This document shows, piece by piece, positions 1 through 5,286 of a DNA stretch of 5,286 nt (positions are counted from its first letter, which is position 1; every line of letters begins with the position of its first letter). The position numbers and the translations under genes are program-made. The notes under the pieces are model-generated. The model was not told where the DNA came from, did no database searches, and was given only the letters and a program-made list of their open reading frames with translations. Source of the DNA: JAKORR01 sp964608495 (GTDB lineage Bacteria; Armatimonadota; Zipacnadia; Zipacnadales; FEN-943); assembly GCA_964608495.1 (NCBI GenBank), contig CAZSOQ010000312.1:1-5286 (forward strand). Direction: 5' to 3'.

Positions 1-485
1 CGGCGCTTTTTGACTCGCTCACCGTGGCCGAGAACGTTGCCTTCGGTCTGCGCCGACGCCGGGACCTGTCCGATGGCGAGAAGGCCCGGCAGGTGGCCGA
101 GGCGCTGGGGCGCGTCGGGATGGCCGGCACCGAGAGCATGCATCCCGCCGAGCTCTCGGGAGGCATGCGCAAGCGCGTAGGCATTGCCCGCGCCCTCATC
201 ACTCGCCCGGCCATCATGCTCTACGATGAGCCCAGCGCCGGCCTGGACCCCATCACCGCCGCCCGCCTGGACGAGCTCATCGCATCTCTGGACCGGCAGG
301 AGGGCATGACGTCCGTCGTCGTCACGCACGACGTCGAGGAGCTCTTCGCGATCTGCGATCTGGTGATGATGCTCCACGAGGGGAACATCGTGGCCATGGA
401 CACGCCGGCCAACCTGCGCGTCTCGGAGCAACCGCTGGTCCGCCAGTTCGTGGACGGTCTGGCTACCGGCCCGATAGCCGTCTGA
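1..485 (+). CDS. mlaF: MlaF-type ABC transporter ATPase, 3' part (5' end outside window)
   Basis: This is the cytoplasmic ATP-hydrolysing subunit of an Mla-type phospholipid ABC transporter, which pairs with an MlaE permease and an MlaD MCE protein. The reading frame is open from base 3, so the gene begins upstream. The visible 160 residues start with ALFDSLTVAENVAF, the Q-loop-adjacent stretch typical of MlaF/Ttg2A. They continue with the ABC signature LSGGMRKRVGIARAL (visible residues 51-65), Walker B IMLYDEP (71-77), D-loop SAGLDP (78-83) and the H-loop histidine in VVVTHD (about residue 109). The C-terminus VRQFVDGLATGPI resembles the usual MlaF ending. Walker A is not visible because it lies upstream. 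The GTG at 24 is an internal Val codon within a conserved motif, not the start. The stop at 483-485 lies 15 nt before mlaD, which supports co-transcription. The family assignment is strong; the lipid substrate is inferred from the family and the neighbouring MCE gene. Confidence 0.95.
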   Translation, partial: ALFDSLTVAENVAFGLRRRRDLSDGEKARQVAEALGRVGMAGTESMHPAELSGGMRKRVGIARALITRPAIMLYDEPSAGLDPITAARLDELIASLDRQEGMTSVVVTHDVEELFAICDLVMMLHEGNIVAMDTPANLRVSEQPLVRQFVDGLATGPIAV

Positions 486-489
486 GGGG
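484..489 (+). promoter_or_regulatory. Ribosome binding site of mlaD
   Basis: The purine run GAGGGG overlaps the TGA stop of the ATPase gene and lies 11 nt before the ATG at 501. The spacing is a little long. The overlap suggests translational coupling of the two Mla genes. No better Shine-Dalgarno precedes the in-frame GTG codons at 516 or 522, so ATG 501 is kept as the start. Confidence 0.5.
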
Positions 490-500
490 TCTGCAAACCA

Positions 501-2174
501 ATGACACCAGCCTTAGTGAGAGTGGGTGCACTGGCCCTATTCGTCGGGCTTCTGGCCGTCTTCGTCGCCCTGTACATGGGGGGCCTGTGGGGCCGCGTGG
601 GCACCTACGGCCTCTTCGTCCGCCTGTCCAACGCCGGCGGCGTAGACTCCGGCGCCGATGTCATGATGTCCGGCGTTCGTATCGGCGTGGTCGTCAGCGT
701 CAAGCTCCAGCCCGACGAGAAGAACTGGCCGAACAAGCCCGTCCGCGTAGTCCTCGCCATCCGCAATAACCACCGGATCCCCGCCCACTACGAGATCGGC
801 GTGGACCAGGGCGGCCTGCTCGCTAACCGCTACCTCTCCATCGAGCCCCCGCGGCTGAGGAAGGGCCAGAAGCCCCGGATCCCCGAAGGCGAGGAGCAGA
901 TCTACCTGCCGCCTGGGGCGGAGGTGGTGGGCAAGGGCCTGCGCGGCCTCGCCGCGGTCGGCCAGATGGCGGACGACATGGGCCAGGGCGTGCCCCTGCT
1001 CGCCGAGCAGCTCCAGGACAAGCTGAACCACCTCGCCGACCGGGTCGAGGCCACCTACATGAGCACGGAGCACGAGAGGCTGATCCACGAGATCCTCGTC
1101 AACATGAGCCAGATGACGGCCACGGCCAACCGGGCCGCCCTCAACGTCCAGCGCATCGCCGCCACCGTCGAGAGGGCCAGCAGCGCAGGCAGCCCGGACG
1201 CCGTCGCCATGGTCAAGGAGATGCGGATCGCCGCCACCAACGTCCGGGAGACGGCTGAGCAGATCAACCGGCTCGTGGCCGTGACGCCCCTGCCCACCGA
1301 CATGGCCGCCGCGGGCGCCAACATCAGGGACGCCACGGCCGCCATGGCCGAGAGCGCCGCCGCCGTCCGCGACATCGCCGCCTCCGACGAGACCCAGCTC
1401 CGCTTCCGCGAGCTCACCGCCAATCTCGCCCGGGTCAGCGCGGCCCTCGCCGGCCTGAGCGAGGAAACCGAGAAGTTCGTCTCGGACCAGCAATTGCAGG
1501 CCGATATCAAGCAGGCCATCAGCGACATGCGTGCCACCATGTCCAGCCTGCGCACCACTACCACTCATCTCGAGAGCATCTTCACGGACAAGAAGATGAC
1601 CGAGGACCTGCAAGCGACCATGCACAACCTGCGCGTGCTCACCGACGACGGGCGCGAAGTGGCCGAGAAGGCCGGCCGCAGCCTGGACCGCGTGGACCGC
1701 ACCATGGACAGCCTCTCCTCGGCCGTCGATGCCGTCAAGCCGCGCCACACCCGCGGGTTCCTGGACGCCCGGGGCATCTACGACCAGGGCATGCGCGTGG
1801 ACCTCGACCTGGACCTGTACTACGGCGGACGCCGCCCCGGATTCTGGCGCGTCGGCGTCTTCGACCTGGGCGACGCCGAGCGTTTCATCCTCCAGCGCGG
1901 CATCGAACTCAGCGGACCCTGGACCCTCCGCGCCGGCGTGTTTGCCAACAAGCCCTCGATTGGGTTAGACTGGCAGCCGCCAAACGGCTGGCGAGCCGAG
2001 CTGGATCTCTGCGACCCGAAAGAGACACTGCTGGACTTCACCTTGTTCCGCTCCCTGGGCGACGACTGGCGGCTGGGGCTCGGTGTCAGCGATGTGTTCG
2101 ACAGGGCAGACCCCTTCATCGGGTTGCGACGTTCCTTCGGGTTCTCTGGCCCGCCGCCGTCCGACGAACCCTAG
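501..2174 (+). CDS. mlaD: MlaD-type MCE protein with long helical region and C-terminal beta-strand (putative outer-membrane barrel) domain
   Basis: This is the periplasmic lipid-carrying MCE subunit of an Mla-type transporter, 557 aa. One hydrophobic segment (about residues 5-30) should anchor it in the inner membrane. A single MCE domain follows (about 36-117), with GVRIGVVVSVKL and the GLLANRYLSIEPP ending that corresponds to the family's GLLGxxYIxI. Residues about 140-412 are helical and rich in Ala, Met, Thr and acidic/basic residues, as in the pore- or bridge-forming helices of long MCE proteins. From about 414 to 548 the pattern changes to roughly nine or ten short amphipathic strands with aromatic ends, for example MRVDLDLDLYYGG, FWRVGVFDLG, WTLRAGVFANKP and WRLGLGVSDVF. 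These end in IGLRRSFGF, followed by a short Pro-rich tail. E. coli MlaD is under 200 aa and lacks this part. I infer a trans-envelope bridge; the MCE assignment itself is firm. It lies directly downstream of the ATPase and 20 nt before rplI. Confidence 0.93.
   Translation: MTPALVRVGALALFVGLLAVFVALYMGGLWGRVGTYGLFVRLSNAGGVDSGADVMMSGVRIGVVVSVKLQPDEKNWPNKPVRVVLAIRNNHRIPAHYEIGVDQGGLLANRYLSIEPPRLRKGQKPRIPEGEEQIYLPPGAEVVGKGLRGLAAVGQMADDMGQGVPLLAEQLQDKLNHLADRVEATYMSTEHERLIHEILVNMSQMTATANRAALNVQRIAATVERASSAGSPDAVAMVKEMRIAATNVRETAEQINRLVAVTPLPTDMAAAGANIRDATAAMAESAAAVRDIAASDETQLRFRELTANLARVSAALAGLSEETEKFVSDQQLQADIKQAISDMRATMSSLRTTTTHLESIFTDKKMTEDLQATMHNLRVLTDDGREVAEKAGRSLDRVDRTMDSLSSAVDAVKPRHTRGFLDARGIYDQGMRVDLDLDLYYGGRRPGFWRVGVFDLGDAERFILQRGIELSGPWTLRAGVFANKPSIGLDWQPPNGWRAELDLCDPKETLLDFTLFRSLGDDWRLGLGVSDVFDRADPFIGLRRSFGFSGPPPSDEP
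1942..1971 (+). promoter_or_regulatory. Weak candidate sigma70-type promoter inside mlaD, upstream of rplI
   Basis: TTGCCA (1942-1947) and TAGACT (1966-1971) are separated by 18 nt and match the vegetative -35 and -10 consensus at 5/6 and 4/6 positions. They lie in a locally AT-richer patch of mlaD, about 220 nt before rplI. A small inverted repeat, CAGCCG / CGGCTG (1974-1979 and 1985-1990), sits where transcription would begin. Such matches occur by chance, and the organism's sigma-factor consensus is unknown. Confidence 0.15.
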
Positions 2175-2178
2175 CTGT

Positions 2179-2186
2179 GAGGGTGA
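2179..2186 (+). promoter_or_regulatory. Ribosome binding site that fixes the rplI start
   Basis: GAGGGTGA lies 8 nt before the ATG at 2195. A start at the in-frame GTG at 2177 would place this Shine-Dalgarno inside the coding region and add six residues (MRVTFS) not seen at the bL9 N-terminus, so ATG 2195 is preferred. Confidence 0.75.
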
Positions 2187-2194
2187 CATTCTCG

Positions 2195-2908
2195 ATGCGT
2201 GTTATATTGCTGGCTGACGTGGAGCGCCTTGGGCACGAAGGCGACATCGTCGAGGTGCGCGGCGGGTACGGTAGGAACTTCCTCCTACCGCGAGGGATGG
2301 CCGCGCCGGCCACGCCCGGCGCCCTGCGCGACCTCGAGCTGCGCCGCGGGGCCATCGAGGGCCGCAACCTCGAAAAGCGCGAGGCCGCCCTCGCCGTTGC
2401 GGAGCGTGTTCAGGGCCGACCCATCGTGATCCGCCGCATGGTCGGCGACCGCGGCCGTCTCCACGGCCGCGTCACCACGACCCAGATCGCCGAGGCCATT
2501 GCCGAGCAGATGCGCCTTCCCGTGGACCGCCGTGACATCCAGCTCCGCGAGCCCATCAAGGCCGTCGGCGACTACGTCATCTCCGCCAGGCTTTTCAGGG
2601 ACGTCTCGGTGGACCTGACCGTGCGCGTCGCGTCCCTCGCCTACGAAGAGGGCGACGCCCTCGACGCCCAGGCGCCGACCGCGGCCGAGGCCGCGGCAGG
2701 AGAGGAGGCCGTCAAGGCCGAAGGAGCCGTCGAAGCCCTCGACGAGCCCCAGGCCGCGGAGGATGCTCCCGAGGACGACGACGCCCTCACGGCCGAGGAA
2801 GCCGAAGAGGCCGCCACTGAGGAGCCCGCCGACGAGGACGATCCGGGCGTTGCTCCCGCAACGCACGACGATGACGAAGAGGGCGAAGAGCAGGACGATA
2901 CCGAGTAG
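2195..2908 (+). CDS. rplI: 50S ribosomal protein bL9 with long acidic C-terminal extension
   Basis: This is bL9, which binds 23S rRNA near the base of the L1 stalk and spans the ribosome surface through a long helix. The N-terminus MRVILLADVERLGHEGDIVE is the family's usual start. It is followed by the signature GGYGRNFLLPRGMAAPAT (residues 23-40), the connecting helix (about 41-75) and the C-terminal domain. That domain carries GRLHGRVTTTQIAEAI (87-102) and the segment from DIQLREPIKAVG to VSVDLTVRVAS (114-147). bL9 normally ends near residue 150, but this protein runs to 237. The extra 87 residues contain 37 Asp/Glu, 23 Ala, one Lys and no Arg, so they are probably disordered. The ATG at 2195 is chosen over the GTG at 2177 because of homology and the ribosome binding site. 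The gene sits 20 nt after mlaD and 69 nt before dnaB; adjacency to dnaB is common, but here rpsF, ssb and rpsR are not upstream. Confidence 0.97.
   Translation: MRVILLADVERLGHEGDIVEVRGGYGRNFLLPRGMAAPATPGALRDLELRRGAIEGRNLEKREAALAVAERVQGRPIVIRRMVGDRGRLHGRVTTTQIAEAIAEQMRLPVDRRDIQLREPIKAVGDYVISARLFRDVSVDLTVRVASLAYEEGDALDAQAPTAAEAAAGEEAVKAEGAVEALDEPQAAEDAPEDDDALTAEEAEEAATEEPADEDDPGVAPATHDDDEEGEEQDDTE
2269..2290 (+). repeat. 8-bp perfect hairpin within the bL9 signature codons
   Basis: CGGTAGGA (2269-2276) and TCCTACCG (2283-2290) are perfect inverted repeats around a 6-nt loop, about 75 nt downstream of the rplI start codon. They overlap codons for GYGRNFLLPRG. The stem relies on AGG and CTA codons, with CGA immediately after it, whereas the surrounding gene mostly uses GC-ending codons. 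No function is known. Confidence 0.3.
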
Positions 2909-2962
2909 GCACGACAGGCTGGCTTCTGGAATGTACCAGGGCAGGCAGCACTAACTGGAGCC

Positions 2963-2971
2963 GGGGAGGGA
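2963..2971 (+). promoter_or_regulatory. Ribosome binding site that fixes the dnaB start
   Basis: The purine run GGGGAGGGA contains GGAGG (2965-2969), 8 nt before the ATG at 2978. The in-frame GTG at 2972 would leave only 2 nt of spacing, too short for initiation, so ATG 2978 is chosen. The rest of the 69-nt gap after rplI shows no convincing promoter or terminator. Confidence 0.75.
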
Positions 2972-2977
2972 GTGGCG

Positions 2978-4420
2978 ATGGCCAGCGATAGGTCGGATCG
3001 CTTGCCGCCGCAAGACCTTGAGGCGGAGCAGGCCACCTTAGGATCCGTTCTGCTGGACTCGGCCGCCGCCGCACGCGTCATGGCGGTGCTGGAAGTCGAG
3101 GACTTCTACCGCGAGGCCCACCGCACCATCTACGAGGCCATGCTCTCCGTGCACACGCGCGGCGAGCCCGTGGACCTCATCACGGTGAGCGAGGAACTCA
3201 AGCGCCGGGGCCAGTACGAGCAGGTCGGCGGCTCCGAGTACCTCACGGCCCTCATTCACCAGGTGCCCACCGCCGCTCACGTGATGCGCTATGCCACCCT
3301 GGTGCAGGAGAAGTCCGTGCTGCGCAAGCTCATACGTGCGGGCGCCGAGATCCAGGGCCTGGCCTACGACAATCCCCCCGACGTCGGCGCCGCCGTGGAC
3401 ACGTCCGAGCAGCTCATCTTCGACATCGCTCAGCAGCGCGACACTACCGACTTCATGCCCCTGGGCGAGGAAGTCGTCCAGACCTTCGCCAAGCTCGACG
3501 ACGTGGCCAAGCGTCCGGGCTTCATCACCGGCGTGCCCAGCGGCCTGCCCGAGTTCGACCGCATGACCGCGGGCCTGCAGCGGGGCGACTTCATCATCAT
3601 CGCCGGCCGCCCCTCGATGGGGAAGACCTCCTTCGCCATCTCCAACCTGGCTCTCTACGCGGCCGTGCGCCATGGCATCGCCGTGGGTATCTTCAGCCTC
3701 GAGATGTCGCGCGAGCAGCTTGCCGAGATGGTCCTGTGCGCCGAGGCGCGCGTGGATGCCTGGCGGCTGCGCCGGGGCGACGCCCACGAGGATGACTGGA
3801 GCCGCATCGGCCACGCGCTGGCCTATCTGCCCGACGCGCCGATTTACATTGACGACACGCCCTCGATCCACGTCCTCGAGCTGCGGTCCAAGGCCCGGCG
3901 CCTGAAGGCCCGCTTTGACGTGGGCATGTTGGTCGTGGACTACCTGCAGCTCGTCCGGGCCGGCGGGCGCTTCGCGGCCGAGAGCCGCCACCAGGAGGTC
4001 TCCGTGATCGCCGCCGAGCTCAAGGCCATCGCCCGCGAGCTCGACATCCCGATCATCGCACTGTCCCAGCTCAGCCGCTTCGTCGAGCGCCGCGAGGACA
4101 AGCGGCCGCTGCTGTCCGACCTGGCCGAGAGCGGCTCGATCGAGGCCGAGGCCGACCTGGTGTGCTTCCTCTACCGGCCCAGCTACTACCAGCGCAAGAG
4201 GCTCCTCGAGGAGGCTTCTCGCTCGAACCAGCCGGTCCCTGAGGCCGCCCATCAGCCTCAGGGCCCCGACCCCGCCGAGGTCATCATCGCCAAGCACCGG
4301 CGCGGCCCCGTGGGCACGGTCGAGGTGGACTTCCATCCCTCCTACCGTACCTTCATCAGCCGCGAGCGGTACCGCGAGGCCGAACAGCCGGTGGACGTAG
4401 ACGTACTCCCAGGTGAGTGA
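2978..4420 (+). CDS. dnaB: Replicative DNA helicase DnaB
   Basis: This is the hexameric 5'-3' helicase that unwinds DNA at the replication fork and recruits primase, 480 aa, within the usual DnaB size. The N-terminal helical domain starts with LPPQDLEAEQATLGSVLLD (about 9-27) and runs to about residue 110; a linker helix follows. The RecA-like motor domain begins near FITGVPSGLPEFDRMTAGLQ (182-201). It has Walker A GRPSMGKTS (210-218, Lys216), the catalytic Glu242 in FSLEMS, Walker B MLVVDYLQL (317-325, Asp321), SQLSR (363-367) and IIAKHRRGPVG (436-446), where Lys439 and Arg441 fit the trans-acting finger residues. SDLAESGSIEAEAD has Ala where many DnaBs have Arg (SDLRESG). The segment between FLYR and IIAKHR is about a dozen residues longer than I recall for typical DnaB. 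No intein interrupts the usual insertion sites. It follows rplI and leads directly into purD. Confidence 0.98.
   Translation: MASDRSDRLPPQDLEAEQATLGSVLLDSAAAARVMAVLEVEDFYREAHRTIYEAMLSVHTRGEPVDLITVSEELKRRGQYEQVGGSEYLTALIHQVPTAAHVMRYATLVQEKSVLRKLIRAGAEIQGLAYDNPPDVGAAVDTSEQLIFDIAQQRDTTDFMPLGEEVVQTFAKLDDVAKRPGFITGVPSGLPEFDRMTAGLQRGDFIIIAGRPSMGKTSFAISNLALYAAVRHGIAVGIFSLEMSREQLAEMVLCAEARVDAWRLRRGDAHEDDWSRIGHALAYLPDAPIYIDDTPSIHVLELRSKARRLKARFDVGMLVVDYLQLVRAGGRFAAESRHQEVSVIAAELKAIARELDIPIIALSQLSRFVERREDKRPLLSDLAESGSIEAEADLVCFLYRPSYYQRKRLLEEASRSNQPVPEAAHQPQGPDPAEVIIAKHRRGPVGTVEVDFHPSYRTFISRERYREAEQPVDVDVLPGE
4237..4263 (+). repeat. 9-bp perfect hairpin in the variable linker of dnaB
   Basis: CCCTGAGGC (4237-4245) and GCCTCAGGG (4255-4263) form a perfect inverted repeat around a 9-nt loop. 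One mismatch and two further G-C pairs extend it outward. It encodes part of the non-conserved stretch between FLYR and IIAKHR (residues about 420-429). The total length of 27 nt is exactly nine codons. It lies inside a coding sequence and has no U-tract, so it is not a terminator. Confidence 0.35.
4411..4417 (+). promoter_or_regulatory. Ribosome binding site of purD within the end of dnaB
   Basis: AGGTGAG lies in the last sense codons of dnaB, 9 nt before the purD ATG. Ribosomes finishing dnaB would be in place to start purD, which suggests translational coupling. Confidence 0.65.
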
Positions 4421-4426
4421 AGCCCC

Positions 4427-5286
4427 ATGCGAGTCCTGCTGATCGGCTCCGGCGGCCGCGAGCACGCTCTGGCCTGGAGACTGGCGGCCAGCCCGGCTGT
4501 TGGTGCCCTGTGGTGCGCCCCCGGCAACGGCGGCATCGCCCGGCAGGCCGAGCTGGTGGACATCGGCGCCGAGGACCTGGACGCCCTGACCGACTTCGCT
4601 CTCGCCGAGCGTCCCGACCTGGTCCTCATCGGCCCTGAGCGCCCTCTCATCCTCGGCCTGGCCGACCGCCTGCGCTCCCACGGCCTGGCGGTCTACGGCC
4701 CGTCCGGGGCGGCCGCTCGCGTCGAGGGCTCCAAGGCCTTCACCAACGAGCTCCTGGCCCGCCACGGGCTCACCCGCAAGCGCTTCCAGGTCTTCACCGA
4801 CCCGGCTTCCGCCAAAGCCCATGTCCGCCGCGAGGGCGCGCCCATCGTCATCAAGGCCGATGGTGACGCCTTCGGCAAGGGCGTCAAGGTGGCGACTTCC
4901 GTGGAGGACGCCGAGGCCTTCATTGACCGCTGCATGGTCGAGAAGGCCTTCGGACGCGCCGGCGAGACCGTGGTGGTCGAAGAGTGCCTCGTGGGCCCCG
5001 AGTGCACGATCAAGGTCTTCAGCGACGGCGAGCACATCCTGCCCATGGTTCCCTCCCAGGACTACAAGCGCATCGGCGACGGCGACCAGGGCGACAACAC
5101 CGGCGGCATGGGCTGCTACAGCCCCGTGCCCATCCTCGACGACGCCACCTTCGACTACATCGTCAACGACCTGATCCTTGCCACCGTGCGGGGCCTGGCC
5201 GAGGAGGGCGTGCCCTACGTCGGCACGCTCTACGCCGGCTGCATCCTCACGCCCGCCGGGCCGGAGCTGCTCGAGTTCAACTGCCG
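4427..5286 (+). CDS. purD: Phosphoribosylamine-glycine ligase (GAR synthetase), N-terminal part (3' end outside window)
   Basis: This cytoplasmic ATP-grasp enzyme joins glycine to 5-phosphoribosylamine in the second step of de novo purine synthesis. The start MRVLLIGSGGREHALAWRL is the classic PurD N-terminus. It is followed by APGNGG (31-36), LIGPERPL (67-74) and GPSGAAARVEGSKAFTNELL (91-110). The ATP-grasp part has VIKADGDAFGKGV (141-153), VVVEECLVGPE (182-192), LPMVPSQDYKRIGDGD (205-220), NTGGMGCYSPVP (224-235) and YVGTLYAGCILTPAGPELLEFNC (264-286). The frame is still open at the window end after 286 codons, so roughly a third of a typical protein of about 420-430 aa is missing. The glycine-rich loop reads DGDAFGKG where most PurD have DGLAAGKG, and GPECT replaces the usual GEEAS; the rest is standard. 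It starts 6 nt after the dnaB stop, so it is probably co-transcribed with dnaB. Confidence 0.96.
   Translation, partial: MRVLLIGSGGREHALAWRLAASPAVGALWCAPGNGGIARQAELVDIGAEDLDALTDFALAERPDLVLIGPERPLILGLADRLRSHGLAVYGPSGAAARVEGSKAFTNELLARHGLTRKRFQVFTDPASAKAHVRREGAPIVIKADGDAFGKGVKVATSVEDAEAFIDRCMVEKAFGRAGETVVVEECLVGPECTIKVFSDGEHILPMVPSQDYKRIGDGDQGDNTGGMGCYSPVPILDDATFDYIVNDLILATVRGLAEEGVPYVGTLYAGCILTPAGPELLEFNC

Noticed and set aside
24..26. GTG at 24 as the start of the ABC ATPase
   Set aside because: The frame is open to the window edge, and this Val lies inside the conserved LFDSLTVAEN stretch; the real start is upstream.
537..1748. Open frame of 403 codons on the - strand, antisense to mlaD
   Set aside because: Same kind of antisense shadow: it is opposite the MCE gene, has biased composition and no motif.
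2177..2194. GTG at 2177 as the start of rplI
   Set aside because: It would add six residues before the canonical bL9 N-terminus and put the Shine-Dalgarno inside the gene.
2183..2208. GTGACA and TATATT as a promoter at the rplI start
   Set aside because: The spacer is only 14 nt, and the -10-like hexamer lies inside rplI codons; the low GC there is normal for a translation start region.
2926..2939. CTGG-6 nt-CCAG as a terminator between rplI and dnaB
   Set aside because: The stem is only four pairs and no T-run follows.
2763..2954. Small + strand open frame overlapping the end of rplI and the gap before dnaB
   Set aside because: It is an out-of-frame reading of the acidic bL9 tail with no ribosome binding site or recognisable motif.
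2972..2977. GTG at 2972 as the start of dnaB
   Set aside because: Only 2 nt separate it from the purine-rich ribosome binding site; ATG 2978 has 8 nt.
3590..4330. Intein in DnaB
   Set aside because: Walker A, Walker B and the IIAKHRRGP region are continuous, with no splicing-domain motifs; DnaB has normal length.
3038..5035. Open frame of 665 codons on the - strand, antisense to dnaB and purD
   Set aside because: It lies opposite two firmly identified genes. Its translation is low-complexity (Gly, Ala, Leu, Val, His, Asp) with no recognisable domain, as expected for an antisense shadow in GC-rich coding DNA.

Overview
This is a GC-rich window packed with genes, all on the + strand. It carries five protein genes, the first and last cut by the window edges. 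In order they are: the C-terminal part of an MlaF-type ABC ATPase, an MlaD-type MCE protein, ribosomal protein bL9 (rplI), the replicative helicase DnaB, and the N-terminal two thirds of PurD. I see no RNA gene, mobile element, CRISPR array or convincing terminator. No gene-free stretch is longer than about 70 bases.

Region 1 (1-2174) is the end of a phospholipid/lipid trafficking (Mla) locus. The ATPase would energise a permease (MlaE, presumably upstream and outside the window), and the MCE protein would carry lipid across the periplasm. The MCE protein is far longer than Proteobacterial MlaD. It has an N-terminal membrane anchor, one MCE domain, a long helical stretch and a C-terminal domain of amphipathic beta-strands. 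This matches the trans-envelope MlaD with a fused outer-membrane barrel described, as I recall, for the diderm Firmicute Veillonella parvula.

Region 2 (2195-4420) is the rplI-dnaB pair, an arrangement found in many bacteria. Here the usual upstream partners rpsF, ssb and rpsR are missing and mlaD takes their place. bL9 has an 87-residue, strongly acidic, Ala-rich C-terminal tail. Region 3 (4427-end) is purD, starting 6 nt after dnaB. Gaps of 15, 20, 69 and 6 nt suggest one transcription unit joining envelope lipid transport, translation, replication and purine synthesis, although an internal promoter is possible.

The organism must be a diderm bacterium, because of the Mla system, and has high GC. 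The barrel-type MlaD and the non-Proteobacterial gene order point away from Gammaproteobacteria. A diderm Terrabacterium (for example Armatimonadota-like) or a member of a PVC/Hydrogenedentes-like lineage would fit, but the sequence alone does not settle this. The most interesting items are the MlaD architecture and the acidic bL9 tail. The hairpins and the internal promoter are weak and could be chance.
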